Source: Candidatus Enterocola intestinipullorum
GTDB taxonomy: Bacteria > Bacteroidota > Bacteroidia > Bacteroidales > Paludibacteraceae
Direction of reading: 5' to 3'
Assembly: GCA_017694565.1 (NCBI GenBank)
Contig: JADIMR010000013.1
Span: forward strand, 1-35,135
Length of the DNA: 35,135 nucleotides
Position numbers and translations under genes: made by a program. The notes beneath the pieces were generated by a model. It was not told the origin of the DNA. It did not search any database and worked only from the letters and a program-made list of their open reading frames with translations. Shown piece after piece: positions 8,722 through 17,226 of this stretch (the first letter of the stretch is position 1; each line of letters begins with the position of its first letter).

Positions 8722-9786
8722 TCAAATTGCTTGTAATCGCATTTCCGGAGTCAAATTCTCCACTAATTCCCATTCATTAGAATCTTGAAGGAGATTATGC
8801 CCTGTTGATCTGATTTTTTTAATTGCAGTTTCTATTGCCAACTCGGATTGATCAATTCCAATCCATTGGCGACCTAATTTATTTGCAGATGCCAACGTTG
8901 TTCCCGAGCCACAAAAACAATCCATTACAATACTTCCTTCCTCTGATGATGTTGCAACTATCAAATCCAACATATCAGCATTTTTTTCAGTCGGATATAC
9001 TGGATATTGAGGGTCTTTAAACTCCCAAATATCTTGAACTCGTTTACCTTCCCTTTCATCAGCGTAAATTATTTTGCGTGGATTTCCATTCAAAGACCAC
9101 TCCAATAAACCTTGAGAATCCCATTCTTCAAGGATTTCAACTCCTACTCTCCAATGTCTGCCTTGCGGGGGTAAAACTCCCTTGAACGGTTTGGAAGATT
9201 GTCCATTAACACATTCGCCTGGGGCATGGATAGGGACCGTTGTATAACGCCTGCCGAATTTGTCAGTTTTTGGGAATAATTTATCCAAATCTTTTTCAGA
9301 ATACTTCTCACGAGGTTCATTCCATATAGGGTTAGGACCTTTTGTATAAAACAATATCGAATCTTTTATATTTCCATAGCCTATACGCTTAAAATTCTTA
9401 GGGTTACATTTTATTCTTGTTATGTCGTTTCGAAAATTGCCAATACCAAAAACATCATCCATCATCACTTTTACATAATGACCTATTTTATAATCAATAT
9501 GTAAATAAACCGAACCCCTATCCGATAACAAATCCTTTATTAACAATAATCGCTCCTTCAAAAACTGTATAAAACACTCGCCTTTTAGTACATCGGCATA
9601 AGCCAAAGTACCATTTTTTGAATTACTTATAGTCGCAGCCCGACCTTCTGTAATAGTAAAATTACCACCCGTGGCAAATGGCGGATCTATATAAACAAGG
9701 TCTATTTGACCGGCAAGGCCCTTTTCTTCCAGCAGGTAGCGCAAGCCATCCATATTATCTGCGTGAATCAGCAAGTTCTTTTCCAT
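8722..9786 (-). CDS. Type II DNA methyltransferase (beta-class motif order, N6-adenine or N4-cytosine)
   Basis: Motif IV DLVYIDPPF (aa 34-37) precedes motif I MDCFCGSGTT (aa about 288-296); adjacent to REase-like ORF. Confidence 0.92.
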   Translation of the reverse strand: MEKNLLIHADNMDGLRYLLEEKGLAGQIDLVYIDPPFATGGNFTITEGRAATISNSKNGTLAYADVLKGECFIQFLKERLLLIKDLLSDRGSVYLHIDYKIGHYVKVMMDDVFGIGNFRNDITRIKCNPKNFKRIGYGNIKDSILFYTKGPNPIWNEPREKYSEKDLDKLFPKTDKFGRRYTTVPIHAPGECVNGQSSKPFKGVLPPQGRHWRVGVEILEEWDSQGLLEWSLNGNPRKIIYADEREGKRVQDIWEFKDPQYPVYPTEKNADMLDLIVATSSEEGSIVMDCFCGSGTTLASANKLGRQWIGIDQSELAIETAIKKIRSTGHNLLQDSNEWELVENLTPEMRLQAI

Positions 9787-9791
9787 TTCTT

Positions 9792-10574
9792 TTACAATTG
9801 ATACAGGAACTCCCTTAAAACCAATGCACTCATAATATTGTAGTTGGAATAAATCTCCGTTATATCCTTATACATTTTTGAGTTACCTTTAATGTACAAT
9901 ACTCCATCCAAAATCGCGATTTTTACTGCCTTTACCCCTTTTGTCAACAATGTATCTATCGCATCATTTAACTGTGCATTCTGATGGCCTCCAAAATCAG
10001 TAAGGAATTTTGCTTCTCCAATTACATACTTGCCATTAAATCTCCCCACGAAATCAAGTCCTTTATTTCTTTTATATCCCAAATAATGACTTGCAAAATC
10101 CATCAATGTTTTATCTGTCCCATCCAAAATCGCATCATTAGTATTCGAAAGGAATTTGGTCAAGCCAACAGGTTTCATCCCCAAAGATTTCTTTGCCAAC
10201 CAATCGCGAAACATTGGTCCAATCTGTCTATTCGTCTCTTTTGGCTCACTGCATCGTTCAAATAATTTGTCTATACCCAATTCATACAATCTTCCGCAAA
10301 TCCGATTTATCGTTTTGGGATTTCTCGCAAGTGCGGACTTATCGCGCTTCAAATATGCGACATAACTATCCTTTACAGGGAACAAATCCAATTTAAGCAG
10401 TTCCTGCACAAGTTTTAAGTTGTCCTGTTTCTTGAATGCTTTTTCAACGTTTACCCATATTGTCTTGTCAATCTCCCTTATACCTTCCGGAATAGTCGGG
10501 TAAACTTGGAACAAGTCATCCAAATAGGAGCGTTGATTGGCGTATTCTATACTAAGTTTGGTAAATCTGTTCAT
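9792..10574 (-). CDS. Probable type II restriction endonuclease, PD-(D/E)XK-like
   Basis: GLDFVGRFNGKYVIGEAKF (D174-x12-E187-A-K189) in a 260-aa protein 5 bp upstream of the methyltransferase. Confidence 0.8.
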   Translation of the reverse strand: MNRFTKLSIEYANQRSYLDDLFQVYPTIPEGIREIDKTIWVNVEKAFKKQDNLKLVQELLKLDLFPVKDSYVAYLKRDKSALARNPKTINRICGRLYELGIDKLFERCSEPKETNRQIGPMFRDWLAKKSLGMKPVGLTKFLSNTNDAILDGTDKTLMDFASHYLGYKRNKGLDFVGRFNGKYVIGEAKFLTDFGGHQNAQLNDAIDTLLTKGVKAVKIAILDGVLYIKGNSKMYKDITEIYSNYNIMSALVLREFLYQL

Positions 10575-10581
10575 ATTTAAA

Positions 10582-11529
10582 TCATAAACATTTCGGGCGG
10601 AAGCCCCGTAAAAAATCTGTTATGTCCATCGGCTTTTTACCCGACAATTGTACCCTCTTTACGGAAACCGCACCGTCGCGTGTTGCAAAAGACAAATAGG
10701 TTTTGCCGTCGCTCGACAAAGTTCCGGGAGTTGCGGCATCGGCATTAGCGATTTCGCAAGAGAATACTTTCAAGGTATGGACATTGCCCTTTTCATCCTC
10801 TATTTCCGTAAATGCTGCCGGGTACGGGGACAACCCGCGTACGAAATTGCGCACGTTTTCAGAGCTTTGGTCAAAATCGATGCGGCAATCGGGTTTGAAA
10901 ATCTTGGGAGCAGGCTTCAAATCCACGCTTTCATCCTGTTTTTGCAAACACACATTCCCGTTTTCAATAAGTCCGACTGTATCGACGACAGCCTGCGCAC
11001 CGAGTTCCATCAGTTTGTCGTGCAGGCTTCCCGCGTCGTCATTTCCATCAATAGCTACTTCGCGTTGCAAGATTATATCGCCGGTATCGATCTCGTGCTT
11101 CAAAAAGAACGTCGTAACACCGGTTTTCGTTTCCCCGTTTATTATGGCCCAGTTTATGGGAGCCGCGCCCCTGTATTGGGGCAATAAGGATGCGTGCAGG
11201 TTGAACGTACCCTTCGGCGGCATGTTCCATACCACTTCCGGCAACATCCTGAATGCCACTACAATCTGCAAATCCGCCCTTAGGTCGCGCAACTGCTGCA
11301 AGAAGCCCTCGTCTTTCAACTTCTCAGGCTGCAATACCGGCAATCCGCGCTCCACGGCGAATTGCTTGACAGCCGACGGCTGCAACTTGTATCCCCTGCC
11401 CTGCGGCTTGTCCGGCATGGTAACCACGCCTACCACATTGCAACCTGCATCCAACAGCCTTCGCAACGGTTCCACTGCGAACTCCGGCGTACCCATGTAA
11501 ACTATTCTAAGATTGCTTTGCATAATCAA
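10582..11529 (-). CDS. fmt: Methionyl-tRNA formyltransferase
   Basis: LRIVYMGTPEFAVEPLRRLL...NLHASLLPQYRGAAPINWAIINGETKTGVTTFFL. Confidence 0.97.
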   Translation of the reverse strand: MIMQSNLRIVYMGTPEFAVEPLRRLLDAGCNVVGVVTMPDKPQGRGYKLQPSAVKQFAVERGLPVLQPEKLKDEGFLQQLRDLRADLQIVVAFRMLPEVVWNMPPKGTFNLHASLLPQYRGAAPINWAIINGETKTGVTTFFLKHEIDTGDIILQREVAIDGNDDAGSLHDKLMELGAQAVVDTVGLIENGNVCLQKQDESVDLKPAPKIFKPDCRIDFDQSSENVRNFVRGLSPYPAAFTEIEDEKGNVHTLKVFSCEIANADAATPGTLSSDGKTYLSFATRDGAVSVKRVQLSGKKPMDITDFLRGFRPKCL

Positions 11530-11585
11530 GATTCGTAACTTTATGATAGTCTTTACTCATAAACTCCGAGTTACAAAATTAAAAA

Positions 11586-11612
11586 AAGACCGGCACTTTT
11601 GCTGCCGGTCTT
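11586..11612 (-). terminator. Rho-independent terminator downstream of the OmpH-like gene
   Basis: AAGACCGGCA...TGCCGGTCTT, 10-bp perfect stem followed by a T-run on the minus strand. Confidence 0.85.
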
Positions 11613-11693
11613 CAATTGAAAATCATTTCTATTTCGAAAACAGATTTTTTTGCTGGGACACCATTTTGATTCTGGCCTAATCAAAACAGCTTC

Positions 11694-12287
11694 TTAGTCG
11701 CCGTTAAGCATTTGCAATATTTCGTTAGTAACGTTGTATATGTCGCGACCGTAAAGGATGTTGTCGTCGGCATTGTTGCAGAATATGAAATCGTAATGTC
11801 CTTCCGCATTGAAAATCGCTATAACCGAATCGATCGAATGTTTCAACTTCATGTTCATCGAATCGCGTTTAATCAATAATTCCTGGGCCAAACGTGCATC
11901 CAATTCTTGCAATTCCTGCTGTTTTTTCAACAATCTTTCCTGCTCGGAACGGGCCCTTTCCTCTGTGGCGTATATGCGGTTCTCCACTTTCTTCTGGAAA
12001 TCCAACATTTCGGCTTGCAAGGCATTTGCTTTCTGATTTATATTAAGCCTCGAATTTTCTTCCTCTTTGAGCAACTCCTCGCTGAATCTTTGATACATCG
12101 TGCTGTTCATCAGCAAAGAATCCATGCTTACGTAGGCAACCGGAAAAACGAATGACGAATCATTCGCCGCATCGTATGAAGCGCGGTTCAACGAACCGGA
12201 TTTTACGCCCGCATATAATACAAACAACACGATAACAGCAACCAACAACACTCCGTTGATTACATACAAAGGTAGATTGTTCTTCAT
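11694..12287 (-). CDS. OmpH/Skp-family periplasmic chaperone-like protein
   Basis: N-terminal TM anchor; VAYVSMDSLLMNSTMYQRFSEELLKEEENSRLNINQKANALQAEMLDFQKKVEN coiled coil. Confidence 0.82.
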   Translation of the reverse strand: MKNNLPLYVINGVLLVAVIVLFVLYAGVKSGSLNRASYDAANDSSFVFPVAYVSMDSLLMNSTMYQRFSEELLKEEENSRLNINQKANALQAEMLDFQKKVENRIYATEERARSEQERLLKKQQELQELDARLAQELLIKRDSMNMKLKHSIDSVIAIFNAEGHYDFIFCNNADDNILYGRDIYNVTNEILQMLNGD

Positions 12288-12295
12288 GATTTATA

Positions 12296-12336
12296 AATGA
12301 TTGTTACTTTTTCCTCTTTCCGGTAATGATTGTTAC
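12296..12336. repeat. 12-bp direct repeat AATGATTGTTAC (12296-12307 and 12325-12336)
   Basis: Two exact copies between two minus-strand genes. Confidence 0.7.
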
Positions 12337-12347
12337 GTCATTCCTTT

Positions 12348-12563
12348 TCAATCTTTCTTTACCATTTCAATCTTATGCGGATTCGGCTTGCGCGCCTCCC
12401 TGTCCTGCGTTTGCACGCAACGGATTCCCCGTTTGCGCAAAGCGGGGTTGGTATCTACATGGATAGGAGGGAACTTTCCTTTCTTAGTAAAGAATATCCT
12501 ATGCCCCATCAGCAATACGGCAGGCAAGAGGATGACCAATATGGCAAGAAAAATTTTCAACAT
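12348..12563 (-). CDS. Small membrane protein of unknown function (71 aa)
   Basis: MLKIFLAILVILLPAVLLMGHRIFFTKKGKFPPIHVDTNPALRKRGIRCVQTQDREARK: one TM helix then a basic tail; recalled as conserved in Bacteroidota. Confidence 0.75.
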   Translation of the reverse strand: MLKIFLAILVILLPAVLLMGHRIFFTKKGKFPPIHVDTNPALRKRGIRCVQTQDREARKPNPHKIEMVKKD

Positions 12564-12614
12564 GGGTTTAAACGGTCCGATATGTTAAAACCAACGGCAA
12601 ATATAATCCTAAAT

Positions 12615-12630
12615 GGCATTACAAAATGCC
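12615..12630. repeat. Short-loop hairpin GGCATT-acaa-AATGCC (REP-like)
   Basis: 6-bp perfect stem, 4-nt loop, intergenic. Confidence 0.5.
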
Positions 12631-12771
12631 GCAGTGCCTGTTTTTTCAAGTTAAGAAAGCATAAAAGCATGAGGATTGCCGCTTTGCGGTTAACTATCCA
12701 CTGACACCTGTAAACTGGAAACCTCGTTCAGCGGGATTTGATTTTATTGAAATTCGGCTGCTTTTTTCGTT

Positions 12772-12794
12772 CTGCGGGATTTATAATCCCGCAG
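12772..12794. repeat. Short-loop hairpin CTGCGGGATT-tat-AATCCCGCAG (REP-like)
   Basis: 10-bp perfect stem, 3-nt loop, intergenic. Confidence 0.75.
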
Positions 12795-12804
12795 GTTAGT
12801 TCTT

Positions 12805-12823
12805 TGGAGATTTGTAATCTCCA
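12805..12823. repeat. Short-loop hairpin TGGAGATT-tgt-AATCTCCA (REP-like)
   Basis: 8-bp perfect stem, 3-nt loop, 10 bp after the previous hairpin. Confidence 0.7.
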
Positions 12824-12930
12824 TTAATTATTAAAAATGGCTCGTAACGTCCGTAATTTAGAAAGCGATTACACGAGTTGATGAGACCGCAGGTCGGATA
12901 AATCACGATGAACGGAATAGTAAACACCGC

Positions 12931-12992
12931 CCACTATCCACTATCCACTATCCACTATCCACTAATCACTGTAACCTGTAACCTGTAACCTG
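12931..12992. repeat. Tandem heptanucleotide microrepeats (CCACTAT)x4 + CCACTAA, then (GTAACCT)x3
   Basis: Direct reading: ccactatccactatccactatccactatccactaatcactgtaacctgtaacctgtaacctg. Confidence 0.95.
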
Positions 12993-13000
12993 AAAAACAC

Positions 13001-13008
13001 TATCTTTG
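13001..13008 (+). promoter_or_regulatory. -7 box TATCTTTG just upstream of the lpxK start
   Basis: Match to TAnnTTTG, 6 nt before the ATG at 13015. Confidence 0.55.
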
Positions 13009-13014
13009 TAGAAA

Positions 13015-14082
13015 ATGGACAGGACGACGGAAAAAATACTCAGGATTATCGCTTATCCGCTCGGATGGACATACGCATTGTCCGTATTTGTCCGGAACAA
13101 GCTTTTCGACTGGGGGCTGTTGGAATCGGCGACGGCGGAATGTCCCACCATATCTGTCGGAAACCTGACGGCAGGGGGTACGGGCAAAACACCGCATACG
13201 GAATACCTGCTTGAATTGTTGTCCTCGTCAGGCATTGCGGTAGCCGAAGTAAGCAGGGGGCACAAACGCAAAAGCCGGGGATTCATGGAATACGAAGAAT
13301 CGTGTACTGCCGAGGACATCGGGGACGAATCGTTCCAAATAGCAAGAAAATTCCCCGATGTGAAAATTGCCGTGGACCACGAGCGCGTACATGCCATCCG
13401 GCTGCTTAAAGAAAAATATCCCGGTTTGTCTGCCGTAGTATTGGACGATTGCATGCAACACCGTTACATCAAGCCCGGTATTTCCATCCTGTTATGTGAT
13501 TACTCCCGTCCTTATTACAAGGACTGCATCCTTCCTTACGGGAATTTGCGGGAATGCAAAAATGAATCCCGCCGGGCAGACATAATAATCGTCAGCAAAT
13601 GCCCGCAGCACATGACTCCTGCCGAACGGACAACAATCATAAACGAGGTTCGTCCGCTACCGCATCAGAGGCTGTTCTTCACTACGATGGAATACGGGGC
13701 GGCATATCCCCTTTTCGGTGAAGGACATGCGAAAAAGATGGAAAAAGCCGACAAGGTACTGATGCTTACGGCAATTGCGAATCCCCGGCCTTTACAGGAA
13801 CATCTCGAAACGATGTTTGACGAAGTTGTAGCCATGTCGTTCAGCGATCACCATTTTTTTACCGCAGACGATTGGCAAAACATATCGGCAGCATTCGGGA
13901 ACTCATTCGGCTCCATGATATTGGTAACCGAAAAGGATGCTTCCAAAATACAAGACGATATTTCCGTGCCGGCAAATCTGAAACCGCATATTTTTGTCCT
14001 TCCCATAAGGGTCGTTTTTTTGGAGGACGGGGACGGATTCGACAAGGTCATTCTCGATTACGTAAATTCTCAAAAGCCATAA
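13015..14082 (+). CDS. lpxK: Tetraacyldisaccharide 4'-kinase
   Basis: PTISVGNLTAGGTGKTPHTEYLLELL...VSRGHKRKSRG...VVLDDCMQHRYIKPGISILLCDYSRP. Confidence 0.95.
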   Translation: MDRTTEKILRIIAYPLGWTYALSVFVRNKLFDWGLLESATAECPTISVGNLTAGGTGKTPHTEYLLELLSSSGIAVAEVSRGHKRKSRGFMEYEESCTAEDIGDESFQIARKFPDVKIAVDHERVHAIRLLKEKYPGLSAVVLDDCMQHRYIKPGISILLCDYSRPYYKDCILPYGNLRECKNESRRADIIIVSKCPQHMTPAERTTIINEVRPLPHQRLFFTTMEYGAAYPLFGEGHAKKMEKADKVLMLTAIANPRPLQEHLETMFDEVVAMSFSDHHFFTADDWQNISAAFGNSFGSMILVTEKDASKIQDDISVPANLKPHIFVLPIRVVFLEDGDGFDKVILDYVNSQKP

Positions 14083-14086
14083 ATAC

Positions 14087-14902
14087 ATGAAAACACTCGC
14101 CGGAATGATTAAGGAAACGGCAACTTTTTTGAATGAAAGGTTGCAATACAAGGCAGAAACCGCCATCATATTAGGCTCTGGACTGGGCGAACTCGCCGAC
14201 CGCATAGACGACAAGCAGGAAATTCCATATACGGACATTCCCAATTTCATGCCGTCGACAGTCGAGGGACACAGCGGCAAACTGCTTTGCGGCAAACTCG
14301 GCGGAACGGCAGTACTCTGTATGCAGGGACGATACCATTATTACGAAGGGTACAGTACCAAGCAGGCCACATTTCCGATAAGGGTGTTCAAGGAACTCGG
14401 GGTAAAAACCCTGTTGCTGTCGAATGCGGCAGGAGCGATGAATCCCGATTTCAATGTAGGCGACCTTATGATAATCCGCGACCACATATACCTGATTCCC
14501 GACCACCCTTTACGCGGATCGAACGACAACTCCCTCGGTGTAAGATTTTTGGATATGGGCAATGCCTACGATGCCGGACTGCGTGAGAAAGCCAAAAAAA
14601 TCGCAGCAAGGAACGGATTCGAAGTGAAAGAAGGGGTTTACGTGGCCACCCAGGGCCCGACATACGAAACCCCGGCCGAATACCGCTATTTCCGCACGAT
14701 TGGAGGAGACGCTGTCGGCATGTCCACAGCCCCGGAGGTAATTGTGGCAAGACACGCAGGTTTAAGGGTTTTCGCGATGTCCATAATAACCGATGTCTGG
14801 CGGGAAGGCGGCAACTTTTCCATATCGCATGAAGAAGTACAAGCACAAGCTGCCGCCGCTCAACCGAAAATGACGGCTTTATTTACGGATTTAATCCATT
14901 AG
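14087..14902 (+). CDS. Purine nucleoside phosphorylase (PNP family 2, inosine/guanosine type)
   Basis: AIILGSGLGELADRI...VEGHSGKLLCGKLGG...MQGRYHYYEGY...LLLSNAAGAMNPDF...YVATQGPTYETPAEYR. Confidence 0.95.
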   Translation: MKTLAGMIKETATFLNERLQYKAETAIILGSGLGELADRIDDKQEIPYTDIPNFMPSTVEGHSGKLLCGKLGGTAVLCMQGRYHYYEGYSTKQATFPIRVFKELGVKTLLLSNAAGAMNPDFNVGDLMIIRDHIYLIPDHPLRGSNDNSLGVRFLDMGNAYDAGLREKAKKIAARNGFEVKEGVYVATQGPTYETPAEYRYFRTIGGDAVGMSTAPEVIVARHAGLRVFAMSIITDVWREGGNFSISHEEVQAQAAAAQPKMTALFTDLIH

Positions 14903-14920
14903 CCCGTAAAAGGAATACTT

Positions 14921-16459
14921 TCAATTGTCCCATGTGGCACGGTCGAGGTTCCTGTAACCGATAGCTTCGGAGACATGCACCGCTGAAACTTCATCGCTAT
15001 CGTCCAAATCGGCTATGGTACGGGAAACCCTCAATATACGGTCGTATGCCCGTGCTGACAATTGCAATTTGTCCATTGCATACTGCAACAGTTCAAGCCC
15101 CTCTTTATCAGGCTGGACGGTGCGGTGCAGCAAGCCCGCATCCATTTGCGCATTACAGTATATCCCTGCCATGTCCTTGAATCGCACCGACTGCCGGCTC
15201 CTTGCCCTTATCACCCTTTCCCTGACCGTGCTGCTCGATTCCGCCGGGCGGTTTTGAGACATCGACTCGAAATCCACAGGCACGATTTCCACGTGCATGT
15301 CTATACGGTCGAGCAACGGCCCGGAAATCCTGTTGAGGTATTTGCGGACTGCTCCGTGCGGGCAAACACACTCTCTTGTGGGATGGTTGAAATATCCGCA
15401 CGGGCAAGGATTCATGGATGCCACAAGCATGAATCCCGCAGGATAATCCACGCTGCACAAACTGCGGGACACTGTTATCCGCCTGTCTTCCAAAGGTTGG
15501 CGCAGCACTTCCAATGCCTGACGTTTGAATTCGGGCAATTCGTCAAGAAACAGTACCCCGTTATGTGCGAGGGAAATTTCCCCGGGTTGCGGGAACGAAC
15601 CGCCGCCGACAAGGGCTATGTCGGAGATGGTGTGATGCGGGCTTCTGAACGGACGGTCGGTCAGCAACGACCCCGTTTTGCCGAGCTTGCCGGCCACCGA
15701 ATGGATTTTTGTGGTTTCCAAAGCCTCTTCAAAAGAAAGCGGCGGAAGAATTGAAGGCAGACGCTTCGCCAACATGGACTTACCTGAACCGGGAGGACCG
15801 ATTAAAAGGATGTTGTGCCCGCCTGCCGCCGCGACTTCCATTGCCCGCTTGACACTTTCCTGACCTTTCACGTCGGCAAAGTCCAAGCCTTGGTGGTTGT
15901 TTCCCGATGCAAGACACGATTTTATATCGGCAGTTGCCCGCTCCAACGTCCCTGCCCCGTTGAAGAACCCTACTACTTGCTGCAAATTGTCTGCCGCATA
16001 AACTTCCAACCCGTCTATGACGGCCGCTTCGCGGGCATTCTGCGATGGAAGCACTATGCCCTTGAATCCATCTTGGAAGATCTTTATTGCCACAGGCAAT
16101 GCTCCTTTTATAGGCAACAATGTACCGTCCAGGGACAGTTCGCCCATGATGGCATACGACGACAACTTGTCGGTTCTTACAATATCCGATGCCGCCAATA
16201 TTCCGATGGCTATCGGCAAATCGTATGCCGAACCTGCCTTGCGTATGTCGGCAGGAGACAGATTGATTATCACTTGCTTGCGCGGAAAAGGATATTTATT
16301 GTACGCGAAAGCCGAAAGTATGCGTTCATGGCTTTCCTTGATGGCGCTGTCGGGCAACCCGACCAAGAAGAAGCGTACGCCGGAAGAAATGCTCACCTCA
16401 ATCGAGATAAGCGTGGCATCTATGCCTTGCACAGCTGCCCCGTAAGTTTTTACCAACAT
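14921..16459 (-). CDS. comM: YifB/ComM-family Mg-chelatase-like AAA+ ATPase
   Basis: MLVKTYGAAVQGIDATLISIEVSISSGVRFFLVGLPDSAIKESHERILSAF; GPPGSGKSMLAKRLPSILPPLSFEEALETTKIHSVAG. Confidence 0.95.
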   Translation of the reverse strand: MLVKTYGAAVQGIDATLISIEVSISSGVRFFLVGLPDSAIKESHERILSAFAYNKYPFPRKQVIINLSPADIRKAGSAYDLPIAIGILAASDIVRTDKLSSYAIMGELSLDGTLLPIKGALPVAIKIFQDGFKGIVLPSQNAREAAVIDGLEVYAADNLQQVVGFFNGAGTLERATADIKSCLASGNNHQGLDFADVKGQESVKRAMEVAAAGGHNILLIGPPGSGKSMLAKRLPSILPPLSFEEALETTKIHSVAGKLGKTGSLLTDRPFRSPHHTISDIALVGGGSFPQPGEISLAHNGVLFLDELPEFKRQALEVLRQPLEDRRITVSRSLCSVDYPAGFMLVASMNPCPCGYFNHPTRECVCPHGAVRKYLNRISGPLLDRIDMHVEIVPVDFESMSQNRPAESSSTVRERVIRARSRQSVRFKDMAGIYCNAQMDAGLLHRTVQPDKEGLELLQYAMDKLQLSARAYDRILRVSRTIADLDDSDEVSAVHVSEAIGYRNLDRATWDN

Positions 16460-16557
16460 TTTAAGAATTAAGATGAATATGTTTCCCCGGTTCTACGGGG
16501 CATTGATTTGCAATTGCCTTGCATTACGCGACGGGAATCCTCCCGGGCATAAAAGCC

Positions 16558-17226
16558 CTATTCCTTATGGCTTAATTTCGCGATTATGGTTTCGTTACCT
16601 ATGGTGGCATCATCCAAATCTATCAAAATCTCCGCATCCATAGGAAGGAACAAATCCACCCTCGAACCCAATTTTATAAATCCGAGCTGGCTGTTGATAT
16701 GGCATTCCTGGCCTTCCTTGGCGTATGTTACTATCCTGCGGGCCAACGCGCCTGCTATCTGCCGCACAAGCACGGTTTGTTTGTTCCGGGCCTCGATCAA
16801 TATCGACGACCTCTCGTTTTCCTTGCTCGATTTCGGCAGGAATGCCGCCTGTTTGCGGCCGCTGCGATGCGACACGTGAAGTATTTTGCCGGATATGGGA
16901 TACCAATTCTGGTGCACGTCGAACACGGACATGAATATTGATACTTGTATGCGTTTTTCTTTCAACAATTCATCTTCCTCTACGGGTTCGATCACCACTA
17001 CCTTGCCATCGGCCGGAGCGACGACGTATGTATCGTCGGCTGATATTATCCTGTTGGAACTGCGGAAGAAATATGTGAAGAAAATGAAAGTTACGACCGA
17101 TATGACTGACGTTACAACCGGCAAGACTATAAATTTTGAGACATAAAACATCAAGCCGTTGAATATTATCAAGGTAAACAACAATATCAACAGCATGGTG
17201 CGGCCTTCTTTATGTATCTTTATCAT
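16558..17226 (-). CDS. psd: Phosphatidylserine decarboxylase family protein
   Basis: APADGKVVVIEPVEEDELLKEKRIQVSIFMSVFDVHQNWYPISGKI; C-terminal LGSRVDLFLP with pyruvoyl-forming GS. Confidence 0.93.
   Translation of the reverse strand: MIKIHKEGRTMLLILLFTLIIFNGLMFYVSKFIVLPVVTSVISVVTFIFFTYFFRSSNRIISADDTYVVAPADGKVVVIEPVEEDELLKEKRIQVSIFMSVFDVHQNWYPISGKILHVSHRSGRKQAAFLPKSSKENERSSILIEARNKQTVLVRQIAGALARRIVTYAKEGQECHINSQLGFIKLGSRVDLFLPMDAEILIDLDDATIGNETIIAKLSHKE

Noticed and set aside
8722-10574. R-M genes as part of a larger defence island, type I/III system or prophage
   Set aside because: Only one methyltransferase and one endonuclease; flanking genes are fmt and dnaG, with no integrase, transposase or phage genes.
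12931-12992. Tandem repeats as a CRISPR array
   Set aside because: Units are only 7 bp with no spacers and no cas genes in the window.
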